A stretch of DNA of 37,500 nucleotides. Origin: Dictyostelium firmibasis. Taxonomy: Eukaryota > Evosea > Eumycetozoa > Dictyosteliales > Dictyosteliaceae. The stretch spans positions 3,005,001-3,042,500 of the forward strand of contig CM069765.1 in assembly GCA_036169595.1 (NCBI GenBank), read 5' to 3'. This document shows, piece after piece, positions 14,801 to 29,926 of this stretch (positions within the stretch are counted from its first letter, which is position 1; every line of letters begins with the position of its first letter). Made by a program: the position numbers and the translations under genes. The notes beneath the pieces were generated by a model, which saw only the letters and a list, made by a program, of their open reading frames with translations, searched no databases and was not told the origin of the DNA.

Positions 14801-17800
14801 ACAAAGTTTACCAATAATATTTGGATACAATTGAGTGGAGGTAGTCTCTGGTAAAAGTTTATAAAGTTTTAATATTGCTAATGCAATCGAGAGATTAACT
14901 AAACCTTCATTCTTCTGTTTTTCTGCTTGGGCTGCACTACCAACATCCATCTTTGAACTTGATACAACTTTAACTTCAACTAAGTGTTTCTTTAAACTTG
15001 GTGCTAAAACACTTGTAATAGCTTGGAAAATCTCTTCTGAAATATTCTTTGTCTTTACAATTGTACTACCAATAACTCTCTTCTTTCTTATCTTTAATAT
15101 TGATTGTGCTTGAGTTTTAGATACTTTTAATACACCATTTTCTTCTTGATCAAAATCATTATATTCAGTTACTAAATTATTTTGATCATTTTCAATCTCT
15201 CTTAATTCTTTTTCTTCTTCTCCCATTTCTTCATCATCATTATCATCATCATCATCATCATCATCATTATTATTATCATCATCTTTAATGTCATTAACTT
15301 TATCTTCTTTAATTTCAGAACCAGTTAATAATTCATTTCTAACATCAGTTTCATTAATAAAGAAATGGAATTCATCAATAACTTCACAAACTGATTTAAC
15401 AAAGAATTTAAATCTATTTGGATGTTCATCCATAGTTTTAATTAATTTCTTTAAAACTTGATAGTAACATTTCCAATCTAATGATTTAGCAAGTACACCC
15501 AATGATTTTACAACTTCACCAAGTATAGCACTACCATGATCTTTAATTGAAGTTTCCAAAATTGCTTGGATTGAAAGTGGTAAAATAATTTGATTAATTG
15601 TTTCATTTGAAAATTTACAATTATTAATATTATTATTCTCATTATCATCAATGGTACTATTGGTATTATTTAAACAAATATTCTTTAATTGAAGGAAAGA
15701 TAATCTCTTTCTATGTTTTTGAATATGACAATAGTTTAAGAAAAAGTTCTTTTCATCATCACCAATGAATAAAAGTTGTTTTAAATCTGGGTAGAATTGT
15801 TTATGACCTTTCCAATCGATGAGTAATTGATTGAAGAGTATTAAATAATCATCTCTAACATCTTTATCATTAAAGCTTGAACGCATTGATGGAATGAAAA
15901 TTGATTTAAAGTGATTAATAGTTTCTGTAGTATTTTGTTGTTCGACTACTGATGATTTAATAAGTTCACCATTATCATTGATTTTCTTTGAGATTGATTT
16001 AATTAATCTTGAAATACCAGAGGTTGCACTATTTTTAATTGAAAAATCTTTATCTTTAATGAAATATACATAGTTTATAAATAATGGCAATAATTCACGA
16101 TAACCTAATTTCTCTAATAAATTATCATTGATATATTGATAGGCTTCTAAACGTTTATCGTAATCATATGTCTCTAAATGAACACTCTTTTTGGTGTATG
16201 CATTTAATTTCTCCAAGTATGGAGCTATCAAAGACATATAGCTAACCTTTTTACCCAATACTAAAAATATTTCAGAGAGAGTTGTACGAGTGAGACGAGT
16301 TTTAAATACACCAAATAATGTTGACAATGTTGGAATATGATGATCTGGATTCTCAATAATTGCCAACATATTCTTAAAGATCACTAAAATCGATAAGACT
16401 AAATCATCATCATCACCTAATTTATTATATCTAAGGAATGGAATTAATAATTCCAATAATTCACTAGCTTGTTCACCAGATTTTGCAAACTTACTAACTT
16501 CAGATAAAATTGCTAAATGTCTCTTTGATAATTTACTTGGATTTAATGAACTTGATTTTGGTGTAATATTACTTCCAGTAGTAGTGGTTGAAACTTGTGA
16601 TGATGATTTTTTATTATTTGTATTACGTAATAAAATTGATTTTACAGCATTAATGATCGAATCAATATGTGGCATTAAAACTTTCATATAAATTTCAACT
16701 GTTGAAGAATCCGCTTCATTTGAATCAACATTTAATAATAGATTTTCAATGATTGAAAGGAAAGCATCTTGATGTGGTTTATGGTTAATAAATGATAAAA
16801 TAGTTGGTAATAATTTTATATCTTGATTTAAATGGCCAACTAATTTTGGATTTGAACTAACAACAAATAGACATCTTCTTAAACCAATTGGTAAACCATA
16901 GGCATTTAGTGATGGTAAAATTTTAGAGAAGATCTTAAACAACTCTGATGTGTAATCTTTGAAATCCCAAGAATGATATTGTTGTAAAATCTCAGAGAAT
17001 CTTCTAAATGCCAATGAACGAATTGATGATATAATCTTTGGACGTTTATCATTTGAATTTACAATGGTTGTTGTTAATGTATTCTTTGAAATCAATAATA
17101 ATATCTTAACAATTTGATCCATAAATGGTTCTAACAATGATCCTAATTGTTTAACTGCTGATTGTAATATATTTAAAAAGTAAACTTGACTATCTAATTG
17201 TGGTAACAATGAAAAATCTTCTTCTTTAATAGTTGTTGTTGATGTTATTGATGATTTCTTATTGGTTTTTTTATTAACAACAGCAACGTTACTATTGTTA
17301 TTAATATTTTCATTTGAATCTAAAGATAAAATAAATGGTTGTAAAAGTTTTTTAATGATTGGTTTTAATTCATCGGATGTTAAACCAGAGAAATAAGAAA
17401 AGATTGTGATACGTTGAGCGCCAATTGATGAACGAGTAACTTTACGATTTAATTTTGAGAGTAAGATTTTGACTACCACTTCAACAATTTCACTTCTATG
17501 GTCATTTGAGATTGAACTATTTGGTGAACCTTTAGAAATGATAAAAGTTGTCATTTCCTCTCTCATTGTTTTATCTTGAATTAAACGTTCCAAATTCTTT
17601 TTATAGGGTTGAATTGATGGGTTTGTCCAAAGTAAATAACATTGTAATGTTTGAAATTGAATCTTTGGTTCATCAATATCTAAACAACGATAGAATAATG
17701 ATCTCATTAAATCATGTTGATACATTTTAGTTGGACGTTTAAATTGTGAAAAGAACTCTAAATAGTAAAGGAATAGTTGTTCAGCTTGAGATTTTGAATA

Positions 17801-20800
17801 TGGTTTAATAATTGATGGATCTCTTGTTGCTAATTTTGTAACTGAATCACCGAAATCGAAAGCATCACCACTTGAGTTTTTAAAAACCTTTGTAAATCTA
17901 TTGAAATCGTAATAAATGAATTCTAAAAACATTTGAATTAAATCTTTTGATTGACCTTCAACTAATGAACCTAACATTGACATTGTTTTCCATAATGTTG
18001 AATTATAATTGATTGGATCAGTAGATGTTAACAATATATTCTTTGCTGACTTTTCAAACATGTTTGAATTTTCAATATATAATTTCTCTAAAATTTCATT
18101 GAATAAATAAGTTAAATTTAATTTATCTTTAATAATTAATTTTTCAAATGATATAATTTCTGGTTTTGTAGTTTCTTCTTCTTCAACTTCTTCTTCAACT
18201 TCTTCATTATTATCTTCTACTTTTTCTTCATCATCTTCTTTTTCTTTTTCATTTTCACCATCTTCATCATCAATTAATTCTTCTTCCTCTTCCTCTTCTT
18301 TATCAATTACCATCTTATCTTTATTTATATTTAATATTGATTGTTCAGAATTTTGTAAAGTTTTATAAAGGATTGGATAAAATTTGTTTACATCTTTTTT
18401 ACAGAATAATACTATATTCTTTTGAATTGCTGACCAAATTGGAGTAAAACGAATATAGAAACCACCCATCATATAATGATATAGGAAATCATTGAAATAT
18501 GGTATCTTTGCATTGGTATAGATTGAGCCAATTGCATCAATCTTTGAAACTACACCTCTTGCCTCTCTTAAATGATATTGTGTTGTTTCAATTTCAAAAC
18601 AATAATCAAATAATTTTTGAATTTCATCATTTTCTTCCTGTGATGTTGTAGTTGTTGTAGTTTCATTGTTTTTAATTGTACATAAATGTAAATATTTTAA
18701 TGTTGATATTGTTTCTCTTCTTATTGAATTAGATTTATTTGTTAAATTCAATTTTAATAACTCTAAATGATTTTTAAATATTTCAAATTTAATTGGTTCA
18801 ATAATTGATGTTTCTACTACTGATGCAATAGATTTTGATGATGATTTCTTTGTTGATGATTTCTTTGTTGATGGTTCAATTGTTTGGGTGGCCGTTGGTG
18901 TTATTGTTGTTTGTTCAAAATCATTTAATTTTTCAAAATAAATTGATGATAATTTTAAAATATTTATATTATTTGAAAAGTTTAGTAATAAATTAAAGAT
19001 TCTTTTTGATAATTGTGGTAAATTGTTTGTTGTTTTTGAATATTTTGATAATAAAATAATATAACTTGATAATGATTGTGATAATAAATAAATTAAACTT
19101 TGATATTCCTGTGAATCTTTTGAAATTGTATTATTATTTATTGCAGATTCAATTAAAATTGTTGTATTTTCCAATATTGGTAATATTTCAACGATTGATT
19201 TAGAATAAATACAAGCCAAACTTGAAACAATTGACCAAATAGATCCGAAATTAAAATTAAAATCATTGACATTAAAATTCTTATTGAAATTAATTAATAA
19301 AGATTCCAACTTTTTTAAAAGATTTGGAATTTCATAGGAAGGATATAATGAGATTGACAAGGGTTCATCATTTTCATCCAATGTGAAAACACGAATTATA
19401 AATGATAACATTTCATCGATATCCAATGATGCTGAATTCTTATCTAAATATTTAACTAATCTACTTGTAATCATTGAATCTTGTAAATTTGATTTATTTA
19501 AACTTGTACAAAATTGAAATATCAATAAATGAGAATTCTTTATATTTTGTAATGAAAATAAATTATCCAAATATTTTAACATCAACTCTTTGTTTTTCTC
19601 ATTACTACTATTATTACTATATCTAGTTGATATTGGATAAGCCTTTGCTAAAACTATTAATAAATTTGATGAATTAAATTCATTTTCAATTATAGTTTTT
19701 AAAATTAATCCATTCTCAAAGAAATTTGATAATATAGTAAAAATATCATTTACATCGATCATTTTACTACCATTCATCCAATCTTTAATAATATTAAAAT
19801 AAGCTTCAAGTTGACTTGATAAATTTAATAAATCCTTTTGATTATTATTGTTGCCGCTGCTATTTTGTTGTTGTTGTTGTTGTTGAATAATTTTAATTAA
19901 ATTTAAAATTTCATTTGATTCTTTTTTTAAGGTTACCCAAATTGGTTTTAAGTTATCACCTTCATTAACACCATGATATTTAATCAATTGGAATAAACGT
20001 ACCATTACACGGAATTTACATTCATATTCACAATGTTTACTATTTTTTGAATCTAACTGTCTTAGCATCAATGGTAATATATGTTCAGTACGTGAATGAA
20101 ATTTACCTTTAACACCTTTCACTGCATGGAATAATAATATTGAGAATGCATCGATATACTCCTCACTATAATTATTGATTGATAATTGTCCAAATAAATA
20201 ATTTAATGTTAAATTAAACTCTTCAAATGAAATCTTTCTTAAAAAGAATGCAATACTTTCTGCTGCAAACTTTCTAATATATTTTCTTTTTTGTAAAAAT
20301 AATTCTGAATAAATCCTAGAAAATTAATTGGAAAATTGAAAAAAATTAGAATTCTATAAAAAATTACCAAAAAAAATAATAATAATAAAAACAAAAATAA
20401 GAATAAAAAGATAAACCTACTCAAATAATTGGGTAAAATTTGGTAAAATTTGTTTTTCTAAAAATTTGAAAATAAAACAAATTGATGTGAAAATTTCCTC
20501 AATTGATTCAGATTGGAATGAATTTTTTAATACTGTAATTAAAACCTTTAAAACTTTAAAAAATGACCCATAAAATTCTGATCTTAAATCACGTGATAAT
20601 GATGCTAAAATACTATAATAAAAATAATAAAAAATAAAAGTTGGTAATTTAAAATATTTTTTCACTTTTTTTTTTTTTCTTTTGTATAAAATTTACCTTA
20701 GTAATGGTTTTAAAGCAGTTGAATTTTTAATTGAAATATGTTGTAATAAAATATCGATAATTTTATCTTTATGGATGATAATTTCTGGAAGACTATTATG

Positions 20801-21239
20801 ATATTTACGAATATGAATGAAAAAATTATTATAATGTTGAGTAAGGTTTAATTCTCTCCAGGTCATAATTGATTGATGAAAGTATGAATCATTTTCATGT
20901 TCCAATTCAATTAAAACATCTCCAACTTTATTGAAAATATTTATATCAACTTTTGAAATTTTTTCGGAAAAACTTTGATACTAATAAATTTATAAAAAAT
21001 AAATAAATAAAAATAATTGGTAAATTTCGGGTTTTTTTTTTTTTTTTATAATTTAATTATTTATGATAAATTACTCTAAATGAATTGACTTTAGTTTTAG
21101 ATCTATCATCTCTATTTGTATCTACTTCATAGTATTCATCTTGTACACTCTCTGTTTCTAATAATAATTTCTTCTTTTTATTATTGGAAATCATATTGCT
21201 ACTATCACTACTATTTTCATTATTCTTATTAATTGGCAT
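11831..21239 (-). CDS. utp20: U3 snoRNP / SSU processome component Utp20
   Basis: Giant HEAT/ARM-repeat scaffold of the small-subunit processome, acting in the nucleolus in 18S rRNA processing. Four exons on the minus strand: 21239-21075, 20980-20697, 20612-20421 and 20315-11831, giving about 3041 aa; human Utp20 is about 2785 aa. Support: SFR-YQSFSEKI across the first junction, KPLLSILASLSRDLR across the second, and FTQLFEIYSELFLQKRKYIRKFAAESIAFFLRKI across the third, all matching the family N terminus. The body is continuous helical repeats. Three acidic low-complexity insertions (runs of Glu/Asp, one with Gln-Glu repeats) account for much of the extra length. The C terminus is strongly basic (KKRKHKRESLKELLDDRKRIRV), fitting nucleolar rRNA contact. 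The apparent start at 20122 is a GTG inside the last exon and is not the true start. Confidence 0.95.
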
Positions 21240-21850
21240 ATTAAAATAAAATTATTATTATTAATAAAATGTATATATATATATAAGAGAGAAACTTTAA
21301 AATTTATTAAATATATATATTTTATGAAGAAATAATGATAAATGTATTTGTAGATTCCAAAGAGAGTTTTGCGGTTTCTGGCAAATGTTTCGTTTTTTTT
21401 TTTTTTTTTTTTTTTTTTTTTCAAAAATTTTTTCAAAAAAAAATTTTTATTTTTTTTATTTTTTTTTTTATTTTTTTTTTTGAATATTTTTTTGATTTTT
21501 TTTTGAATTTTTTTTAATGTTAATTAAATTTTTAAAAAAAAAATAATAAAAAAAATTTTTTAAAAAAAAAAAAAAAAAAGAGAGAGAGGAAAGAGAGAAA
21601 AAAAAGCTTCTATTTATGGTTTTATAATAAAACATTTGGTTATTAATTTTTGTAACAAAATTAATAAATTAATAATTAATATATATAAAGTAAATTTTTT
21701 TTTTTTTTTTCTAAAAAAAAATAAGAAAAAAAAAAATAAAAATAAAAGAAAGATTTTTTGATTTGATGATCGTTTATTCTTGATTTATGTTTTTAAATTT
21801 TTATTTTTAATTTTAAAAAAAATTTCCTTAATACTATTTAATTTCTTTAC

Positions 21851-21887
<37 letters not shown>

Positions 21888-21901
21888 TCAAATAAATATA
21901 G
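21240..21901. promoter_or_regulatory. Divergent promoter region between utp20 and pan3
   Basis: About 660 bases separating two head-to-head genes. It contains T runs near 21392-21420 and 21455-21516, A runs, AG-rich sequence (about 21580-21605) and a (TA)n run at about 21856-21884 just before the pan3 zinc-finger exon. Such A/T tracts are typical of Dictyostelium promoters. It probably also holds the missing first exon or true start of pan3. No other gene is seen. Confidence 0.5.
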
Positions 21902-24755
<2,854 letters not shown>

Positions 24756-25217
24756 ATTTAAAAAATACTTCATCACACAAGAAGAAAAAGATCTCATCCA
24801 CCAAAAAAAAAAAAAAAAATTACAATAATTCTATTGAAAAAAAAAAAAAAAAAAAGAAAAAGAAAAAAAAAAAAAAAAAAGAAAAAGAAAAAAAAAGAAA
24901 AAAATAATTAAAAAAAAAAATATAAACATAAAAAAAAAATAAAAAAATAAAAAACAATTTTTTAAAAAAAAAAAAGCCTACAATCTTATTATTATTATTT
25001 CTAAAAAAAAAACAATAATAATTTGCTTCCAAATCAGGTTTTGTTTTAATTTTTTAAATTAGTGAGGTATTAAACAACGTTATTGGAAATTTTCGGTTTT
25101 TTTTACAAAAAAAAAAAAAAAAAAAATTTCACGAATTTTTTTTTTTTTTTTGGGCGAGTCGCCAACTATTTTTTTTTTTTTATAATATTTGATTATCTGT
25201 ATAGCATCCATATCACA
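24756..25217. other. Intergenic region pan3 - rpl31
   Basis: About 460 bases, mostly poly-A and A-rich runs (24802-24975), followed by T-rich promoter sequence of rpl31. Read in the minus frame it yields only poly-Phe. No gene is seen. Confidence 0.6.
25153..25163. promoter_or_regulatory. GC-rich inverted repeat in the rpl31 promoter
   Basis: GGCGA-g-TCGCC, a perfect 5-bp inverted repeat with one central base, embedded between T runs about 55 bases before the rpl31 ATG. A GC-rich dyad in a region that is otherwise almost pure A/T is a plausible binding site, but no factor is known to me for it. Confidence 0.4.
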
Positions 25218-25909
25218 ATGTCATCATCTGAAGCCGTCACCAGAGAATACACCATCAATCTCCACAAGAGACTCTATGGAACGTATGTAAAATGTTAATT
25301 CATATCTCAATCCTTAATTTATCTTTTTTTTTTCGAAGATTGGGATAGATTGAGGATAAAGGATTATTACATTTTGCAGGGGTCAGGTGTTTTGTATCTA
25401 TTGCAAACATAAAGTTCCTTTATGTTTCGATAGGGTATACAAGAGCAGTCATTCTGCCACCTCTTTGCGTAGTTGTGGCACTCACACTACGTACTTTTAG
25501 AGAGTCTTATACTTAATACAATCATTTGGTCCTTGTCAAATAAAAAAAATACATAGCGTGTTTTTGTTAACCATCATTGTTTTTTTTATTTTACCATTAT
25601 CATTGATTTTGTAAAATATAAATTCCTTAAAAATATAGTACCTTCAAGGATAGAGCTCCAAAAGCTATCAAACAAGTCAAGCTCTTTGCTCAAAAGATCA
25701 TGGGTACCAAAGATGTCCGTATTGATAACAAATTAAACAAATACTTATGGAGTCAAGGTATCAAGAACGTTCCACACAGAGTCCGTGTCAGTCTCTCAAG
25801 AAAGAGAAACGAAGACGAAAACGCAACTGAAAAATTATACACTCTTGCTTCTTTAGTCATCGTTAAGAGCTTCAGAGGTCTCCAAACCAAAAAAGTTGCT
25901 GACAACTAA
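25218..25909 (+). CDS. rpl31: 60S ribosomal protein L31 (eL31)
   Basis: Structural protein of the large ribosomal subunit, near the peptide exit tunnel. Exon 1 is 25218-25282 and exon 2 is 25639-25909, giving 111 aa. Family landmarks: VTREYTINLHKRLYGTTF (human VTREYTINIHKRIHGVGF), MGTKDVRIDNKLNKYLWSQGIKNVPHRVRVSLSRKRNEDE and LYTLASLVIVKSFRGLQT. The intron splits the codon in GGA-ACT, so the protein reads GTTFKDRAP. The start ATG has the A-rich context usual here (CACAATG). The intron is 356 bases, clearly longer than most others in this window and less AT-rich in its middle; see the ncRNA candidate. An AATAAA motif follows the stop near 25927. Codons such as GCC, GTC and AAC are more frequent than in neighbours, as expected for a highly expressed gene. 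Confidence 0.97.
25306..25523 (+). ncRNA. Candidate structured RNA inside the rpl31 intron (possibly H/ACA-like snoRNA)
   Basis: Within the intron lies a block of mixed sequence with strong inverted repeats. Hairpin A, 25392-25442: 6 bp (TTGTAT/ATACAA), 4 bp (CTAT/ATAG, GGT bulge), then 10 bp (AAACATAAAG/CTTTATGTTT) with a 3-base loop. Hairpin B, 25466-25493: CGTAG/CTACG with flanking U-A and G-U pairs, then TGTG/CACA, 5-base loop. Between them, AGAGCA at 25442-25447 fits the H-box ANANNA, and an ACA occurs at 25518-25520. A further pair, CTCAATC/GATTGAG, lies at 25306-25312 and 25348-25354. Ribosomal protein introns commonly host snoRNAs in other eukaryotes. The lower stem of a classical 3' H/ACA domain was not found, so the class is uncertain; C and D boxes are absent. 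Confidence 0.4.
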
Positions 25910-26119
25910 ATGTTTATTAATTAAATCAATAAATTTAATTTTTAATATATTTTTTTAAAGTATTTCAAGATTTTTTTTTTTTTTTTTTTTTTTTTTATTT
26001 TAAAAAATATCTATCTACAACAAAGTTTAAAAAATTTAAATTTTTTAAAGTACTAAAATTTTTTTAAATTTTTTTTTTATATATTTTCTTTTTATTAACT
26101 AAAAATTATACAATGCTAA

Positions 26120-26974
26120 TTAAGGGATTTGTTGGTATCCAGCAGTTGCTACACTTCTGAAAATCTTTGATTTAATGAAATCAACACCATCTTTAATTAA
26201 TGCACCAAAGTTTTTCCAGAATTCGATATTTGGAACAGCTTCAACTCTTCTCTTTCCTCTATAACATTGAATTCCAACACCAAAAATGAAATATGCACCA
26301 AAACCACAGAAAAATCTAGATATTTTTTTTTTTTTTTTCAATTTAGAAAAAAAAGTCTTGTTAGAACAGAAATTTTTTTTTTTTTTGGTTTTTTTTAATT
26401 TATTTTTATTCTTAACTTACATAATTAAACAGATATCACCTCCTGAAAGGCCAGATTTTGAGCTCGATGGACAAAAGATATCCGATTGAATAACAATCTA
26501 GAAAATATTAAATTTGTTTTAATTAATTGGAAAACAGATAATAAAAATAAAAGAAAAATGGGAAAAAAAAAAAAAAAAAAAACTTACGGTATTTGTTGGA
26601 CTACAACCACTAGCTTTTGGAGTATCTTGTACAGCAGAAACAATTGAATTGCTTGGACCACATTTAATGTTGACCACTGTATTCATATTTTTCATACCAC
26701 ACAATGTGCCTGTATATTGTAATGAAATGAGGGAAGTATTTCCGGGTTGAGTTATGAGATTTACAGAATTTGCTACAATACCAATACCAATTTGAGATTT
26801 TGAACTATCTTGTTGGCAAAGATAGGCTGGTTTTGGATTTCCTCCACATGGTTGAGTTCCAGTTAATGCAGCACAAACTTTTTATTGTTACCATTAAATA
26901 AAAATAATGAAAACAACAAATATATTTATTATATTTTTAAAAAAAAATTTATTAGTTTTGTTAAAGCAAAAAAG

Positions 26975-27012
<38 letters not shown>

Positions 27013-27123
27013 ATACGATTAACCCCATAAATTCTTGATGAAACTATAGATTTTGTTGCCTCATACTCAAGATAACTAGTTTAAGTAATATTATTAATGA
27101 TTTGAATAAATTTTGAGAGAATG

Positions 27124-27156
<33 letters not shown>

Positions 27157-27306
27157 GACATACCCAATCGAACTTAAATCATATGTTTTACCATCAGTTG
27201 CTAAATATGAACATGAACCAGTATCTTTAACTAAACTTACTGAGGTTGAAAAACATAAATTAACCAACAAAAGGATTGCAAAAACAAGTGGTAAAAGTAT
27301 TTTCAT
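26120..27306 (-). CDS. Atg27 / mannose-6-phosphate-receptor-like type I membrane protein
   Basis: Five exons on the minus strand: 27306-27164, 27075-27017, 26877-26588, 26497-26421 and 26315-26120, giving 254 aa, with every junction in phase. Residues 1-20 (MKILLPLVFAILLLVNLCFS) are a signal peptide. A Cys-rich lumenal domain follows, with GSCSYLATDGKTYDLSSIG, LCAALTGTQPCGG, AYLCQQDSS, QYTGTLCGMKN, INIKCGPSN-like VNIKCGPSN and SGCSPTN. This is the pattern of Atg27 and cation-dependent mannose-6-phosphate-receptor (MRH) domains. One transmembrane segment (about 185-206, CLIIFFCGFGAYFIFGVGIQ) precedes a short cytosolic tail with PNIEFWKNFGALIKDGVDFI and a C-terminal tyrosine motif GYQQIP, resembling sorting signals of M6P-receptor-like proteins. 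A role in Golgi-endosome-vacuole traffic or autophagy is inferred from family only. It converges on rpl31 (210-base gap). Confidence 0.85.
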
Positions 27307-28419
27307 TGTATTGTATTTTATTTTATTTGTGCGCTATATTTTATTTTTGATTCGATATGTGTGTATATGTGTATGTGTATTTGTTTTGTGTTGAGTATTT
27401 TGTAGATGCGTAAATGTGTAATATTATTTTTTGTATTTAAAAAAAAAACAACCAAATTACTTGTAATAGCGTACAAATTGGAAAAATATGTTGAGATTTA
27501 ATTTTTTGAAGGGGTTTTTATTTTATTTTAAATATAAAAAATATTTATATAAATATACACAAATTTACAAATAAAATGTGATGAATTTTTTTTTTTAAAA
27601 TAAAAATGGTTATTTGACCTCGAAAATTAAAAAAAAAATTTTTATAAAAATAAAAAAAATAAAATAAAAAAAGATTTGGGGAAAATGGTTTCAACTTTTC
27701 GAAATTTTGCTTTATTTTTTTTTTTTTTATAAAAAAACTTTTATTTGGACTTTTACATAAAAAATATCATTATTTTTTCATTTTTTATTTTTTTATTTTT
27801 TATTTTATTTTTTTTGTTTTAAAATTATTACAATGTGGTAGAAAAATATATATAAAATAAAAAAAAAAAAAAAAAACTAAATTGAAAAAATACCATCAAA
27901 CAAAGAATTCTAAAAGAAATTATTTTGTTGTTGTTTTTGTTATTGGTGATTTTGATGTTTCCTGTTGTTATTTTTATTACCATTATGTGAACAATTAATA
28001 ATCATCATTATTGGAAAGTTTATTAATAGTTGGCATTAAAAGATAGTTGTAAAAATCTGTACAGATAATTGACAAATTGTACATATCTTGAGTTTAAAAT
28101 TAACCATATTCATTTGATTAAGAGGTATTCTTTTTTTTTTTTAGGGTTTACATTACATAAGGGGGGTTGTATAAACAATTTTTATTTTTTACTTTAATCC
28201 TTTATATTAGAGATTATAAAATAAATAAAATGAAATTATTTTTTTATTATTTTTTTTTAATGGAGGAAAAAAAAAAAAAAAAAAAAAAAAAAAATAGAAA
28301 AAAAAAAAAAAAAAAATAAAAATATACAAATAAAAACAAAACCACTCACACATATCATCTATTAGTATTTACTTGTCACACAATCTTTTTTTTTTTTTTT
28401 TTTAAATTTTGTTTTTTTG

Positions 28420-28450
<31 letters not shown>

Positions 28451-28691
28451 AGTGCAACTATGAAGAATTGTATGTCTTATATTTAGAGTGTTATTATCAA
28501 TATTAAAATCTAATTAATTGAACATTTTTAATCTAATCTATTTACTTTTATATCAAAAATAAAAAAATATAATAAATAATATAAAAAAACAAAAAAAAAA
28601 AAAAAAACCAAACTATTTAAACAATCTTTTTTTTTTTAATTTTTTTTCTATAAACTTCAAATTATTTTTTAGAAATATAAAATTTACAAAA
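27307..28691. other. Intergenic region with promoters on both sides
   Basis: About 1.4 kb between two divergent genes. Near 27309-27420 there is TG-rich 5' flank of the Atg27-like gene. Long A/T runs fill 27590-27880 and 28130-28460. A more complex stretch at 27895-28125 contains a 12-bp palindrome (ATCTGTACAGAT, 28055-28066), and GGGGGG occurs near 28162. No ORF, tRNA or repeat family is recognised. Confidence 0.5.
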
Positions 28692-28933
28692 ATGACAATA
28701 ATTGGTAAGTTTTATATCTAATTATATATTTAAATATAAATATGTTGATTAACCATATTATAATTTATTTAGAATCTATTGCTAAAATAATTCCATTAAA
28801 AATCAATCAAAAATCCCATATATCGAATAATTATTATAATTCAATAATAAATGAAAAATCTTTTGTATCGAGATGGGATCCAAGAAAAACTGTTATCAAA
28901 AAGGGATTTTATGTTGGACCGGCCTATATTTAA
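28692..28933 (+). CDS. Small spliced protein of unknown function (57 aa)
   Basis: Exon 1 is only 13 bases (28692-28704, ATGACAATAATTG), followed by a consensus GTAAGT donor, a 68-base AT-rich intron ending TTTAG, and exon 2 at 28773-28933. The product starts MTIIESIAKIIPLKINQ, continues with a polar Asn/Tyr-rich middle, and ends SRWDPRKTVIKKGFYVGPAYI. There is no signal peptide or membrane segment; the C-terminal half is basic with aromatic residues. The context is right for a Dictyostelium gene: the leader is A-rich (AAAAATG) and an A/T-rich spacer follows the stop. Short genes with a first exon of a few codons starting MT-I/L occur in small Dictyostelium protein families such as hssA-like genes, but the rest of this sequence is not Gly/Ser-rich like those. 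I do not recognise a family. Confidence 0.7.
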
Positions 28934-29886
28934 TTTCTACCCAAAAATTTTTCAAAAAAAAAAATTAAAAATAAAAAAAACCATTTTACTTATTTAATTA
29001 AAAATACCCATTATTTTTCCAATATGACAATTATAAATAATGAATGAAAAAATATTTACAATGTTTTTTAAAAGTCAAACTTGCCTCCTACCTAATATTA
29101 TTTATTACCATCATCCTAATTGATGTATTCGACTTTTTGTTTATATAATGTTTTTTTTATTTTTCAAAAAAAATTACTAGCTCTAAATATTGTTATTTTA
29201 TATTAAAATTAGGTTAAATAATCTTTAGTAACACTGAGATTAATTGATAATAAACATTCTTAAATTCCACTATGGATTTAGTTTCACATAAAAAAAAAAA
29301 ATGAATTTTTTTCATTCTGAATTTTTTATTAACCCCATCATTTCTTATTTTTAAAAATTAGGTTTAATAAATATCTATTTTGCCGATTGGAAGTGGTTAT
29401 AAATGGTAGTGGATTTGAAACATTAATTATAACTCTGAACAACAGAATCATTTCTCTGAGTTAAAAAAGGTTATCTTTAATCAACATATTTTTCTTTTAC
29501 CAACTCTTTATTTTTCAACTTTATAGCACATACAAAGATTTATTCCCTAGATTGAATTAATATATACTGTTCTATTTCTAACCATCTTCTTAATTTTTTT
29601 ATTGATTCTTAATAACCAGTGCTGAAAAATTTTATTTCTTTTGTTAATATTTGTGAAAAAAATTGTTTTTTTTTATATTCAATTGCAAAAAAATCGGTTT
29701 TTTTTTTTTTAATAACCTCATCCAATTGGATGTGTTCGAATCATGTTTTTATTTATTAATTATTTTATTTTAAATTTTTTTTTCTGTGACCACGTTAATT
29801 CGTGGTATGATCAAGACTTGAACCAAGGCCATGGAGGCTGTGTTATTCAGTGTGAAACCACTATGCAAAGCCCCCCACAAAAAATC

Positions 29887-29926
<40 letters not shown>

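Noticed and set aside
20120-20122. GTG start for Utp20
   Set aside because: The frame continues upstream into conserved Utp20 sequence (KYIRKFAAESIAFFLRK) and three further exons.
24820-25032. Minus-strand poly-Phe ORF between pan3 and rpl31
   Set aside because: Translation of A runs only; no conserved residues and no start context.
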